A stretch of 64,000 nt of DNA, from the NCBI GenBank assembly GCA_006503535.1, contig QYRS01000011.1:1240001-1304000 (forward strand), in the 5' to 3' direction. The notes below the pieces were generated by a model. That model ran no database searches. It saw only the letters and a program-made list of their open reading frames with translations, and was not told the DNA's origin. The translations under genes and the position numbers were made by a program. Source of the DNA: Arthrinium phaeospermum (Eukaryota > Ascomycota > Sordariomycetes > Amphisphaeriales > Apiosporaceae). Below, piece by piece: positions 44,583-58,500 of the stretch (its first letter is position 1; the number at the start of each line of letters is the position of its first letter).

Positions 44583-47500
44583 GGGGCTTGGTTCGGAAAC
44601 ATTGAGAGCCGGCCTAGGCGCCCCCTCCCCAGGTAGATGTAGATGGGCAACAGGGCTCGCTCGGGCCCTCCCTTCAACCCTTCCATGATGATGGACAACG
44701 GGGAGGTTTTCATCATCGCTGTCATCACCAGTGAGCAAATCCTTGTCATCGTCGGACTATACGGCAATATGTGCTTGTTTCAATTATTCCTCTAGCGATC
44801 GGCAGGATGATTAAGATTAACGACCATACTAAGGTAGGCAGAGCAGGCATGTAGGGAGTTGATTGGCACACGGGGCTGAAGCCGTCGTCACTATTGTCGA
44901 CTGCTATTCCGAGTAGATCTTATAATAATGTCGCTTTCCATACCTATATGCGGTACGGATTATTTAAAAATAACCGGCCCCCTGGACATATAATGCAGCG
45001 CGTGTAGGCTTAATTGCAAGGACTGTCTAGGTATCTATCCCAGCTATACATACTACCGCTAAACTCTCACTGCCTCTTTCCACGGGACCGGGGCAAAAGA
45101 GTGTGCGTGCTAACAACAACTCTGGGCTTCGTCTGCATTCGCATTGCCCAGCAAAGCAGTGATAGATGGAGCAAAGCAGCAGGAAACATCCACACCTTCC
45201 TGGCTGACAGGGCTAATGGTGAAACACGTCGACCAAAGAGCGTGCTTCTGCTGCTGCTGCTGCTTCATGGCTCTGCGCTCTGCGCTCTGCATTGTTTTCG
45301 TTTCTTTTCTAGTTTCGACCAAAGATCCACCTGAAATATGAATGGCCCATGGCTCATGGCTCAGCGACATCCGTGTTACATTCGGATTCTTCCACCTCCG
45401 CGCCTGTCAGAGGCTCTCAGAGGGTGAGAGCACTGAGCAGACGGAGAGGGGCAGGCGGCCGCATTCAACGAACCGAACCGAGCCAGTCAGCACGTACCCG
45501 CCCGTTAATCTTGGGGGGAGGAGCGTCGGGTGTAAACGAGGCACGTCACGGCTTGTGACGCCCTCTTCAGTTACTCGACGGGGGCGTTCCGTTCCCGGCC
45601 TCTGACAGATGGGGGGAAGATACCTATGTCCCGGTTTGCACGTTCGTTCATAAAATAAAAAAACTAAAACTGGTGCCATTCACATGTACCTACATGCCTA
45701 CATATAAGCCCGCAATATTCCCGTCGCTTATTACTAGTGGAGACGAGGATTACAAGCGGGAGAGAAACGGCCACAGCTGAAAAGAACCGGGACAGGCACA
45801 GCGCGGAAGAAAAAGGGAGGGAACAGCAGCATTCAGGTCGATCCTCGCACGGGTGGCTTCCAGGTCGACCCAGGCTGTTGGGTTCTCCCATACGGCAGAC
45901 TGCATATAACCGCTCCAGGGGGGTTGTTTCCTAAGATAGAAGGGGCAGGGGAAGGGGGAGAAAAACAAAAAGAGCTGATGGGACCATGGTGGTGGGTGAT
46001 GATGATGATGATGGTGATGGTGATTTCCATCCATCCATACCGTCGCTCATCCCGAACCTAGCCTACTTAGATATGCCTGCACTATAGCTGAGGAAACGAA
46101 GATCTTCAACAGGTGTGTGAGGCATAGTAGGCAGTAGGTATGCATTGGGCACCAACCCAAGAATTTTCTGGTTTTGCTTTTACCGATAAGCTGGCTGGCT
46201 ATTCTCGTGTGTAGCGAGCGGCACAATGCGATAAGAATAACAGAATGAGAAAAGAAACAACAATTGGTCCAAGGCGTGCACTGCGTTTCTGGCTAGGTTC
46301 ATGGCGCGCATTTCCGTTTGTTATTACGAGCCGAGTCGTCCATTTCGAGCAAGATGGCGTAGACATTCAACTGCAGCAGCCTTCTGTGGCCGCCAGCCTC
46401 ATTAACGAACTTGGAGATGCCAAGCCCTTGGTTCTTGTCGCTGGCTTTTTTGCGGCCTCTCTCGTTGCGCCCTCGTAGTGAAGGAATTCGTTCTCCCAAT
46501 ATTGGTTGTTGCCCGGCAGCCCGGCTACGCCGAATGAACCCCTCAGTCGCAGTCGGCTACAGGAAAAATGGGTGAAGGTTCCCAAGATGGCAATCATCGG
46601 CCTCGGTATGCTGCTGAACGGGCGCGTGAGGGAGGGGCGGGCGCGCAAGCGAAGGCGCGCGAGAGGCAGAGAATGGGGGGCCCGTTGGTCGGAGCCGGTG
46701 TGCGCTGTGCTGATTGATTGACTGATTGATAATGTAGCCAATTGATTGTCCTCTCCTCGAGAGCCAAACCCTCACCTCACGGTTGCCCCATTCTAATAAC
46801 CCTGTTAACCCATATGGAGAGGAGTTCGTTCAGCCTCACTGCTGCGACGCTACCACGATACGCTTATGCGATGATCCACAGGGGGGAGCAACTGCGACGC
46901 TGACTGACGGCCGGGGCAGTGATGCCAATCCAATCGGTAAGCTCGAAGCTCGCAGGGGACTTTGTGCTGGGTAAGGATTGGATCGGGATGACGGGTTACC
47001 AGGACACAAACACGCACATGACCTCTGCCAATTTCCAGCGAGCATTGGGTATGCAGGTTACATGCCTGGGGTTAAGCATGTGGATCATGCACAAGGCCAA
47101 CGTTCAATCATCTGAACCACTGCGTGCCCAATCTCTCTCTCTCTGTCTCCTTCTTCCTTACCGCCACGCCCACGAGAAGAAGGAAGGAAAGTGAAGCAAA
47201 AGCAAAAAAAGAGAGGAAGGTGAAGAAAGTCAAAAAGAAGGCCACTGAGATATGCCTATTTAAGCAAGCAGATTAGATCGAACAGGTGTGTGACATGGAG
47301 GATTATACGGATACAGAAAACGCGATAGGGTCGTTGTTTCGCATGCACATCATGGCATTGGGCATGGCATAGTGGCATGGTCGCAGAGGGGCCCTCCCCA
47401 TATGTCCCGTACCATAACCAGGGGGTTTACTTTAAATGCAACCCTTGATCGATATACCCGTCAATATCCAGAACCAAACATTGCTCATTCTTGTTCCTGC

Positions 47501-50500
47501 TTTCGCAACAAAAACCGTAAATAGTAATTGCTCGCTCGCTGGTTGCTGGGAGGGAGGGATCTTCCGCAGGCATTCGCACACCGCAACCGCCCGCCCAACC
47601 GCCACGCGACGGGCGGGCGCACAGTGCATCCAGCAGGAAACCCCCCGTCTCCTACACCGTCCAATCCGTGGTCTCTGTCTGGTGATCTGGTAGTCTGCTA
47701 GGTAATATATCCCAGGTTGGTTTTGCTTCTTTTCTTCTAGCAGCCTTCTATGCAAATTCGATTGTCTCAACAGTTCCAGTTTGATAATGCACCCACTCAC
47801 TCCCCCTGTAAGTGCATACATTAAGTATAAACAAGATACGGCTGGCCGCATGGAGAAGCCGAATGAAACCTAGGCAGCTGGGCCGGATGCAGCACGAACT
47901 GAATTGGGCCAGCAAACGGGGCCCCTGGTCGAGCTGAAGCACATACTTAGCAAAGTCCGCAGCAGCTCTTGGACGTCAATGTTTGGGAGGGACGAGCCGG
48001 AGCCAACGCAGCCCGTGCAGATGTTTACCCACCCCCGAAACGTCAGAACCTGCACACCGGGTACGGCACGGCGAAACATGTTTATGGGAGACAGGGAGAC
48101 GACGTAAGCTTAGGTGCTCAGATAAGTAAGATATGCATGCGGGCTGTGTTTGTGTATGCAATGCAGGCAATGCGCTATAACCCCAATTCCCCTACCCAAA
48201 CCTATTACAAATACCTAGGTTACCTACCGCGGGTAGTAGTACATGTAGTCGGCGATTAAAAGAAAAGAGAGGGAGAGACACAAGAACCATCACCGTCGTC
48301 GTCGTCAGACTTGAAACAGAAGCAACGCGCATACAGAGCGCGCATAGAGAAAGGGAAAGTAAAACAAAACAACAAAGGCCCCAAAAAATAAAAAGACGTT
48401 GTGACGCAGGCATGCCGTTGTGACAACTGCCACCCTCCAGCACCCAATCACGACGCCCGCAGACCGAAACGCCATTGAAAATTGACGGTGGCGCGACGGG
48501 CTGGCGTCGGCCCTAGGCTGAATCTGCTCAGTTCAGGCTGGCTGAGGATCCCAACTTGGCCAAGACCCGGAGATTTCCAGTCCCTTTAGTGTCCAAAACC
48601 TACATGGCATGCGGCAGCCGGCTTGAGTCATGTATGCAACCCTATGAACGTATAAGAGGTGTGTATCATGACTATCGTCACCGTTACCCTCCCCATCACC
48701 CTCACCATCGCCCATTAAGCAGAAACTGGCCCGCGTACGGCCCGAAACATCATGTAGGCTTCGGTATTTGTCATGTTCCATGTAGACGATCACCACCACC
48801 GAGCCGTCCATCTACAAAGATCTGGCCAATGTTGTTGTTGTTGCTGGGGTTCGGTCTTCTTCCCTTCTGTAGATTATGCAGATAGTCAGCTAGACATGTA
48901 GCACTGATGGGGCTGTCTGATCGGCCCATCAGAGTCACCAGAGAGTCATGATAAAATATGTCAGATGCGGAAAGACGACGAGCTTGCCTCAAAACGGCTG
49001 TCTTCCACCCAAACCTGACAGGCGCGTATCAGTCAGCCCGCCAGCCAGCACCGCGAAAAGGGGAGGGAAACCTGAGACATTGTGTGGACACGAGAGCATT
49101 CTAAGTGCCTGCGTTCTCTCCAGTCCAATACATTAGCATGTATGTATGCGTGTGCCGCCGGGCCAGTCTGGGCTGCAACGCGGACCACATCCTTTTGACT
49201 AATGAGAGAGGGTCTCTTGAACGGCAAACCTAGCCTGCCTGCCGGTGATGGTGATAGTGATCCATATCCATGACGCTGACCGGTCGAGGAGGATCAAAAG
49301 TAGGTAGGTACTAGCAACGCACCACCCACAGCCCACGCACGGTACATTTGGTGATGGAGATGCCATCTCCTCCTTGAGGACACAGACCTTCACCACCCAC
49401 CACCCCCTCGTTGCATGGTAGTCTAACGGCTGGCTGGTGGAGAGAGGCAGGGAGGCCATGGGAATGATCATCATCCAAGGACCCCCTCCTCTTTCTCGTT
49501 GGCGAACCAATCTTCGGTACTTACAGCAGCATCCCGCACGCATGCCACGATGAATCAATTCCGCCCCTCCCAGCCCGTTCGCTTGGGGACCTCGCGTGGC
49601 ATGCTGGATATGCGATTCGCTGGGCCCAGGGGGGTTGGCCATCCATCCACGAGTGTCGAATCACTCCAGTCAGCCAGTCGTTCCATAGAAACGCCGAACC
49701 AGCTCGCTCGGATCCCATCCTATGCACAAAACCGCGCACACTTATACTGCCTTCAACGAACAAGTACATTTCGTGCGTACCGTGAAAAGTCTGCCTGCCA
49801 CACACTAACTGCCTCGTAGTTGTGTTGGTGCCGATGGCAGGAGCTGGCCTGGTCATGTAATTCAGCTCCAAGACGACATGACCGGTCAGCCTACCCAGCT
49901 CGCTTTCGGCTACGACCGTTATTATGGCCGTTGTAGTTGGTGGGTGGGCGCATTCAGCTCCCCTCGAGGCTCCTAGGTACCCATAGAAGGGAGGTACTTA
50001 TGCATGGCCCCCCATAGCGTTGCAGTCTTTCTGATTGAAAGATGAATCTTATTCGTCAAGCCGTAAGCCAAGGGCAGGATGTGAGGAAGCTATTTGCATA
50101 TGCTATGGGCTTAGGTTGATGGTCTCACCCGTGGCCCTTAGGGACAAGCTGAATGGTTGCGGCGGCAGTTGTGCCATGCTGGCAAGTGTAGATTTGATTT
50201 CCATCCGTCATACTCCGTCAAAGAGGACGCCAATGTTGGCCGCAAGTCTAGACTGCATAGCCCGTACAAGGGATATACTTTACATCATCATCCGCAAATG
50301 CAATTAAATCATGATGGATAGAGAAGAGAAGGCTCGCTGGTTGCAAGAGGAAGCCCGAATTCGTAAACGCCCACCTAGGCCATATCGCTTGGCCACTGCC
50401 TGTAACGTAAACCCTCGCCAGCACTTGGATCCCAGGCCGTCACATTGTCTATAACACACGCCGGAAACGAAACAAAGCAAAATCCCAGAAACCGCCACAC

Positions 50501-50746
50501 CATTATTGGTGAGTGCGTGCGAAAAAGAAAGCCCATTTCTGCCTGGAGTCAGAAAGAGGGGAGGAAAACAAGGGCCTGTCTGCCCAACTAATTCCACATG
50601 CATCCGTACAACTTCACAAGACAATCGTGAGTGGTTGTGATCAACTCCTTGCGCCCATTGCTTCGTGATCATCGCCATACCGCTGCTGAAGGCAAATACA
50701 ACTCATCGCCGGGTGTGCAACCCTTCCAGAAACCACTAGCGCAGGC

Positions 50747-53700
50747 TTATAGATATATGTCACCAGTTTCCCCAGTGACCCATCGTTGCCAGGCTTCGTC
50801 GAACGCGTCTTCCAAGTCCCGCACCCATCTCCGCGTATTGAACAGGGCACAATGCCACTTCGCATCGAACAAGATTTTGCGCAATTCTGCCAGCCTGCCA
50901 CGACCTTCGCCATAAGACTCTCGTGTAACTCGGTAGCTGAGACTGTTGGCCAGATTGATGGCAGTCGCTTCGTATTCTTCCTCATCCGCCGCTGTGAGCT
51001 CCTGGGCAGCGAGGCGGCCCTCACTACTGTTGGGAAGCGCCCCTTTGAGAATGGAAGCTGCCATTCGGGAACACATTTTGTAGGGGTACCTTGGGAGCGT
51101 CAATAAAGGCGTGCTTGACCAGAGGATATCAGCTGCTGTTGTATGGGCGTTGCATTCGGGAGTATCCAGGAACAGATCACAGACTCGAGCTCGAGAAATG
51201 TGTTGTTGCTTTGGCGCTACATCGGTGAAGATGATGCGTGAGGCAACCTCCTCACTTGCCCAAAGTCTTGCTGTCCGCCTCAAGTTATTCTCGCCCAGAT
51301 CTGGAAACTTGAGAAGCCAGAGATATGCCTTGGGAACATTGGACAAGATGCGAAGCCACGTTCGAAAGGTGGTAGGGTCGATCTGATAAACAATGGTCAG
51401 CTTGGTTCGTTCGAAACTGGGGGTCGCTGCTAGATCCGCAGAATGACGCTGTAACTCACCTTGTAGAGTTGGTTAAAATTGCCCAGAATGATGGCACCAT
51501 CAGGCAGGTTGGGGAATAGCTCCTTTCTCATCTTCCACCGTCGCTGTTGCTCACGCGTCCAGGTTACCGACCGCTCTTCCGGCTCACAGGATTGAGCATG
51601 GTCGCAGCAGAAGAAAGTGTCCCGGCAGAATATGACGTTCTCAGAGTACACCCAGTCCTCGTGATCAACTACTTCCTCGTCGCGAAAGACGCTACTGAGG
51701 CTCAGATTGTCTCTGGTCGGCCTCAGAGTTGATGGCGGAATAGCAATCTCATCGGCCAGGATGTAATCGCACCATTCGGCACCTAGTGAGCCCGCAAACC
51801 CCATGAAAGACATTTGAATAGGAGCGGGCCGAGCGGCGAAAACCTCGTTGCGCGCCCCGCGTGTGTAGCCGTTCAAGTTGACAAGAATATGGATCTGGTC
51901 CTTCACGATCTGCTCAACCAAGCGCTCTGATGACCAGCTGCTGACATCGCGGAATACAGGAGCTTCGCGCTCGATCTGCTGGCGGTGTATAGACTTGTCG
52001 CTGGCTGTAGTGGCATAGCAAAACGCTTTCGCTCTTGCAGGGTTGTGCATCCCGAATACTGATTGCATCCTATAGTGAAAGCTATTAGTACAGAAGAGCA
52101 GGCATGCCGCAGATTCTACTACCAGGGATAATGCAACTTACAGGTGGGCCAAGGGGTGGTTGTTGAAATCCGACGAGACATAGCCCACATTGAGATGCGG
52201 GCTGGGAGGGGGAGGTGGCGGGTAGACCGAATCCGGAAGCCACGATGATCGGAGCGTTGAGCACGAGATCCTCATGGCGTTTCGCTGTGATATCATCCGA
52301 ATGTCCTTGGCGGTCAATGGGCAAGTGAAGGTGTGAAACGGGAGCACAGTGGGCGCCGAGGGGACTGTGAGCGATGCTGGTAGCCTCGGTCGACGGTAAG
52401 AGGTGCTGGGAGTACCACGACCCGACACGTACTTGTCCTGGTACCAGCGCCGCATGATTACTTTAATAGCCCGCTCGATAAGCCGGAGGAGTCGGGATCC
52501 TTCCCATGGTTGATCGGCCCATTTGCGAAGTTCCGAGTCCATCGTATCGGGCCCCTTTGAATCGTCTAGGCTCGCTGGGATCTGCGACAAGATCATATCC
52601 AGGGCCCCGTGACGCAGCATACCTGTCCCCCACCGGGAGGCTTCGCCAAGCTGCCTTGCCACGATGCTCGCGACGTTGCTCACTAACCCGGACCCGACTC
52701 GGCGAGTGCTAGCATCCTGCAGCATTCCACTTGCATCGACATGCCAGCGGTCATACTTACCGCCATCCAGTATGACGCCCCCGCGGTCTTCCCAGTCGCA
52801 GACCGAATTGAGGGCCGTAAAGAGCCCGCACACAGCCTCGGCGAAGTGAGGGTTAGACTGAACCGCCCGGCGATAATACATAATGGCATCGCTGATGCGA
52901 CCCCGGTCCTTAACCGCGTTGGCCAGGTTCGTCAATGCTATATCGAAAGTCCCGTCACATGCTACGGCTTGTTCATACATTTGGATTGCCAAGTCAAGCT
53001 GACCTATATCCTTGAGCAGGCTTCCGAGGTTGGTATGAAGATGCACGTGCTTCGAGTCGAGGCTAAGGCCGTATTTGTAGTATGCTAGCGCCAGGTCTAA
53101 ACCACTTCCTGGAGTGATGCCGGGTATTAAAGGGGCATTGGAGCTTTCAAAGCTCATGTGTGGGGTAGGGCTGGCCTGTTGAACGCTTGCCAGAAGGATG
53201 CCCACGTTGTTGGCAGTCGATGGACTCTCTGATAGTGATAATGATAGGTAGTACAGGGCCAGGATATCGCTCACACCTGAAGGCTGGCGTCCCCGGGCCC
53301 CAGACGCGCCGCCGTTGGACATGCCATCCTGGAAGATCTTGGCCAATGACAACAGAGAATTACTGGTCGTCGATATGGCAGTCCTCTTGGATGCGCCCAC
53401 CGGCACATAGCGAAGCCCGGGTAATTCGCCATTGGATGTGAAGCCGTTGGATGTGAAAACCAGGTGGGCCGTATGTCTTGCTCTTTCCGGCGGTAGTAAC
53501 AACGGCCCAGACGTCGGCCAAGCCGACGGATCTCTGCCGGAAGGCGTCGACAAGACGGCATGGATTCTGTGTATGAGGCTTTGGATGCAATCAAGGCTTC
53601 TCCCAGCACTGATCAGCACGGCTTCTTCGAACGCATCGGACGCTCGGTCGATATCCTTGAGGGCATAGAGCATATTGCCTTTGGCATGAATAAGGGCAAT

Positions 53701-55588
53701 GATGCGTCCATTCTCAGAGCCTGCTACGCGATAACCGCTCGAGCCGAAGCCGTAGGATTGATCTCCATCGGCAGTGTCGTACGTGTTTCTCCGGTTACCC
53801 TGGGATATAGGTCTCCGCATATTCGGATTCGCAAGAGCCTGGGTCGAATCTGTATCGCTCTGGGGCGCAGACCGATCCAGCCGAAGAGATTGCTGGACGT
53901 ATGTAATAATATCCACCGCCTCTTTGCTTCGCTGCGTAGAGCATAATAGCCCCACAAGATGTTCGACAGCTTCGAGATAGCTTGGGTTCAGCCTCACGGC
54001 CCTGAGCCAATGCTGTTCCGCCTCGTCATTCCTGTGTAAACAGTATAATGATGCTGCGACATTCGACAGCGCCTCGATATTGCTACAAGAAGCTACCGTC
54101 AGCTGATACCCGCGTTAGTGCGTCCGAAAAGCAAACCTACCTCTCGTCAAGAGAGACCACCCTGGAAAACCATTCCAGGGCATCCTCATACCTTTCTAAG
54201 CCATAGTAGAGACAGCCGCCAAGTATCATGCCTTCGACCCACTTCCAACCGCTTTGTTCGCAAAGACTGTGTAGCATGTCCGCTGCCTCTTTGGCAACCA
54301 ATATGGGCGTTCGGAGGTAATATGGGCGGGACACATCATGGGCCACATAGCGGGGTGCTTCCCCGTTAGGTATTTGATAGTAGGCATTATTGTTAGGCAA
54401 TTCACCGCTGAACCCGGTAGATAACTGCCTGGCGCTGTTTGCATGTGCCGTATTCGATGGACCGTAATTTGAAACATCCACTTGGCCAGAGGTGTTGGTG
54501 ATGGTTCCAACCTCGCCGTTAGAATAGTCGATGTAATGAGGCGAAGGATGCGACTGCGCATGGTTGAGCGCAGGGCGAATCTGTGTTGGAGCTTTGGGTA
54601 GTTTCGGAAATATCAGCATTCGGGCAGAAGCTCTGGATCCATGCGCATAGCGTCCAAAGTGCGACTTCTTGGTCTGATGTAAGTGAGTCAGCAAATCTAT
54701 GCAGGCCTTGTGAGCTTTCATGAGAGCCCTTTCACGGAATGCCGCAGGAGACTCGGAAGATGCAGAATTAGAAAGATCGTAATATTTCTGGTCCAAGGTA
54801 AGGCTTTCTAGCTGCTGGGCTGGTGTTTGTAGGTTTGCGTGACTGTTATAGCGAGGCGGAATACCATGTCTATTGGTGACGGGATATGACGCCCCGAACA
54901 GCGCATTGTGCTGGCCGTTGTAGCCGAACTCTGGCCAGGCAGAATTCGGCAGAACAGCACCGTTGTTGAATACTGTAGGCCCCGGCGACTGGTTGTAATT
55001 TGGTTGCACAACGGTCGGTACCTGCATGCCATTATCATAGGGATAGTAACCAGCAGGGTGCGCATTCGAAGTATAGTGAGGCCCATAAGCCCCGTATGAT
55101 GACAGGACAGAATCAGCCATGGTGAATCCTCGGGTTTCTGCGGCAGCATGGTGGTTGAACATCGGAGGAGACCGGTAGGCCCATCCGTCACTTGCGGGTC
55201 TCTCGTAATCCAGGCCAAACGACAGATTGGTGCTGGAACCAGGCAAGATCATATGCTTCAAGGGCGGCGGCCCTGATGCCAAATGCGCCGGGGAACCATC
55301 ATAACCAGCGTCTATCGTTCCGTTGGGCGTCTTTCTCCGCAAATGGTGCTCGGCGCTCTCTGCCGACAGATGGCTGAGAGGCAGGGATCGTGGGTGGGTA
55401 GCCGGCTGTGACGGCTGAGATATACGGGCTGGGAAGGCGCGATGCGACGAGACCAAGCCGTGGAACGCGTTCGACATCCTCGACGCATGATGGCCATGCT
55501 GGGCGAAGGCGAACTGCTCCGACTTGGGTCTGGGTTCCCTATGTGCAGAAGGCTGCACCATCTGGTGCATTTGCACCAGAGGCGTCAT
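50747..55588 (-). CDS. O-GlcNAc transferase (TPR-GT41 family)
   Basis: Exons 55588-54141, 54082-52142, 52069-51460 and 51382-50747 give 1,544 residues. Introns are 58, 72 and 77 bp (GTAGGT/TAG, GTAAGT/TAG, GTGAGT/CAG), phases 2, 2 and 0. OGT moves GlcNAc from UDP-GlcNAc to Ser/Thr of nuclear and cytosolic proteins. The first ~430 residues are Pro/Asn/Tyr/Gln-rich and disordered. TPR units follow, e.g. VHLHTNLGSLLKDIGQLDLA and FDIALTNLANAVKDRGRISD. The catalytic region has NVGYVSSDFNNHPLAHLMQS (conserved HP His), HILVNLNGYTRGARNE, GNFNQLYKIDPTTFRTW with the conserved Lys, then FTDVAPKQQH and DTPECNAHTTAADILW. These align by eye with human OGT. ATG 55588 is the first in frame; an upstream exon is possible. 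Confidence 0.93.
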
Positions 55589-58500
55589 TTGATAGAATTG
55601 GATGTTACCACCGGCTCGGTGGCGGGTTTCAAGCGTTAATGATGGAGGAAGGAGCGAGTACACCAAGATGGTGCGATGCGGTGGGAACGAGTCGGAATTC
55701 GAACCGTCGTCGCCCGCTCATTGAGGCATGGCTGACGCGAACTGAACGGTATGCATCTGGAGACTGGAAGGCCACGTTCGGTAGCGATACCAGCATCAGC
55801 CAACGAAGGAGGGCGGGATTACGATCGGAGACCGAAGCTGACTTGTCAAGCCTGATCGGGGGAGTTGCTGACGTCGGGTTGGAGGGGGGGTATATGGGGG
55901 GCTGCTGCTTGCGTGGCCGTCGCACCCGTCTAAGATTCCTTGTCGCAATTTTCCTCCTTCCGTGAATTCCCTTGCTGCTTGCTAATGGATTGTCAACAGG
56001 TTGTCCCTGCCCTCCGTTGCGCCTTGCGAGGGCCAGTTAGAAGTGACGGAGGGGTTCAGGGACAACAGTGACGCCGGGTACGCGGAGTGGTGGGGTGAAG
56101 GAGGCAGGGCAGGGCGCGATGCACCACCTGTATCCGATTGTAGATGAAATTTTCTATGGGCGGGTATGGCGAGAGAGCGGACTGGCGACAAAGGAGGGTC
56201 GAAACGGGTGACAAAACCGGTCTGGTCGAGATCCCACCGAGAGGGGAAAATCAGAGAAGAGGATAGACGCGATGCCGCCGACGACGCGACAGGCTGGGTA
56301 GGCAGTTTACTTATGTAAATTGAGATGGAGTAGGTTTACCTAAGGGAATAGGTAGGCAAAAGTTTAGTTTGGAAATAGTGGATGGGCAACGGGCTGTAGG
56401 CAGCTTTGCTAGGGCAGGTAGGCTGGTACTGGAGGCCCGTTTCTGTACGTTGCAGTATGGAGACCAGTCCGCTACCAGCAGAGCAGGTGAGAAATAGAGT
56501 TGGAGGCTAAGGTACTTTAAGGGCGTGGGGAAGGACTGGAAGAACAACATGGACTTCTGGGAAGCAAGAGGACTGGAAGAGTCAGACAGGACTCCCATTG
56601 ACATTGACTGACTGACATGGATGGAATGGGCCGGGCCAAACATGCTGTATCCACTCGGAGCGGGCACCACGACGCCAGCAAAGCGAGGGCACCACCCAGT
56701 CTGCCAGTAACTTAATACACCACCACCACCACCACCCACCCACCCCGAGTAATATGGAAGGGTAGCATGCGTGTCGAGGTGTGCATAGGTCGATTGATTT
56801 GTGCATATGTATTCCAAGTACCTCCGCGCCCATGCCGATGTACTTGGCGGTTGACGTGATTTATCAGATTTAACGATTGACTGCACTTCAACTTGACCAC
56901 ATTGATCAATGTACGTTGAAATCCAACATGTATGTTATGTACCCCTAACCTACTGGCTGCAACGAGCTGTCGATTCGCCCCCAGCCGGAGCATTGCCAAA
57001 GCAGGGCTATACCACGTTGTGCTTTGACAGCGAAGCAACCGATGATCGAGTTGGAACTCTAAAGATGTATGGAGGACGCTGATGGCGCACTTTTGTCCCT
57101 TTTTTTTCTTGCTTTTCCCTGGCATCTGGCATGAGTGACCCATCAATTGGACATGCTGACACCAGTCAACTTGACACACAGGCCTGGCTGGCCCTGGATC
57201 ACCTAATACCTAAGCCGCCAGCCGAACGGGCTTGACCTACAGGGACTATGAATTGATGTATGTCGTAGATTGCAGGTATGCACCTGTTCCCGTCGACATG
57301 TAAGTATGTACATCAAATGTAGTTTTCTACACCGCTTTGGCCAGGCATCAAATCAGCAAACCGAGAGAATTGTAGAGCCATGTGGTTTGGTAGATACTTG
57401 AGCATTATTCAAGAGGCAGTGTATGGGATGCAGACGTGTGTACATCGAGATGCACGCCTTACCTTGCCTTGCCTTACCACTCGCCCTGTGCTTGCAGAAT
57501 TGGCAGCAGATTGGGTTGAGAGCGAACCTCCACACCCGGCTGACTGAGCAAACACGGGATCTGCCAGGCGTGCGTTATTCTGGTATAGGTTACCTACCTA
57601 CCTACCAACTGTTCCCGAGAGAAGATGAGGGGGAAATATTGTTCTCACTGTCAAGAATGACTCGGCTTTCCCTTTCTTTTTCCTTCTCTTCTTACCAGGG
57701 ATTGTCAGAGCCACATCGAATACTGCAGAGGAAGGGAGCCGCCGACTCGGCCCCATCGTTACCTACATGTCATGTGTACCACTACATACATAGTTTACGA
57801 TACGGCAAGCCAACCAATGCATGTAAGTTTTGGGTACGATCAATACAGCCATCGGCTTGGTGGATATGTTCCAGGACCACCAAAATGACGAGGGGCGCGT
57901 GGAGTCCCAAAGTCCCAGCCGAAGGGTATCTCCCGTCGTGGGCCGAAGGTCGTCCCAGTTATCTGATTGTCTCATATGATAGGTATGAATTGGTTATCTT
58001 GGCATGATGGTCGAGCTGCGCATACATGTATAGTAGTATACATATAAATATCGGCATTCGAGGAGAATATCGTCTATCAACTAACACCCTATGCAGCCAG
58101 GACTTGTTTGTCTTTCTGCGCTTAGCCGGGCGGGCGATGCATTCAGAAACGCTCAGGGTAGGTAAGCAGCAGCGATGTGTCATGTCAACGGTGAAGGCGT
58201 GCGTGTGTGTGACTTAGAGGGGTCAACTGCATAGGCGGTATTGCGTACCCATGTCCGATGCAGTGCCCAGTATGCATAGCCCAAGGATTCGATCCTTGGC
58301 TGGAAACCGATGCGGAAAGGCGGCAGGCAGCCCAGGCATAAATAAGCCGGTGCATACATAACTCTCTGCTGCATTGTACAAATGCGTGCCATCGCAACGG
58401 CTGCCAGACAGCACGCAATTATTTTTAGCAGGCGTCTTCGCTAATCTCGTCACATCGTCACACTTGCTCGCGCTCACCTGCTCGCCTGGCGGTTAGGACT

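Larger units (their letters stand above)
42007..50746. other. 8.7-kb gene desert upstream of flbD
   Basis: This is the flbD promoter side and the OGT 3' flank. Open frames lack domains and are built on simple repeats. Notable items: an inverted repeat (42068-42089), a GA/CT tract (42205-42260), a GCTC/GCTT-type repeat near 43433-43450, CAGTT repeats near 43479-43505, CTCCCAG and CCCTGTGCAG minisatellites (44463-44582), CTG repeats near 45249-45266, GAT repeats near 45997-46022 and AGGTAG words near 49302. A long leader transcript or distal regulatory elements are plausible but not shown. Confidence 0.6.

Noticed and set aside
55589..55666. N-terminal extension of OGT to 55666
   Set aside because: Starts with TTG/GTG, not ATG; the first ATG is at 55588. 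An upstream exon remains possible but cannot be shown.
58275..58305. tRNA T-arm-like sequence (GGATTCGATCC)
   Set aside because: The base before TTCGA is A rather than G, and no acceptor, D or anticodon arms could be placed around it; it is a simple palindrome.
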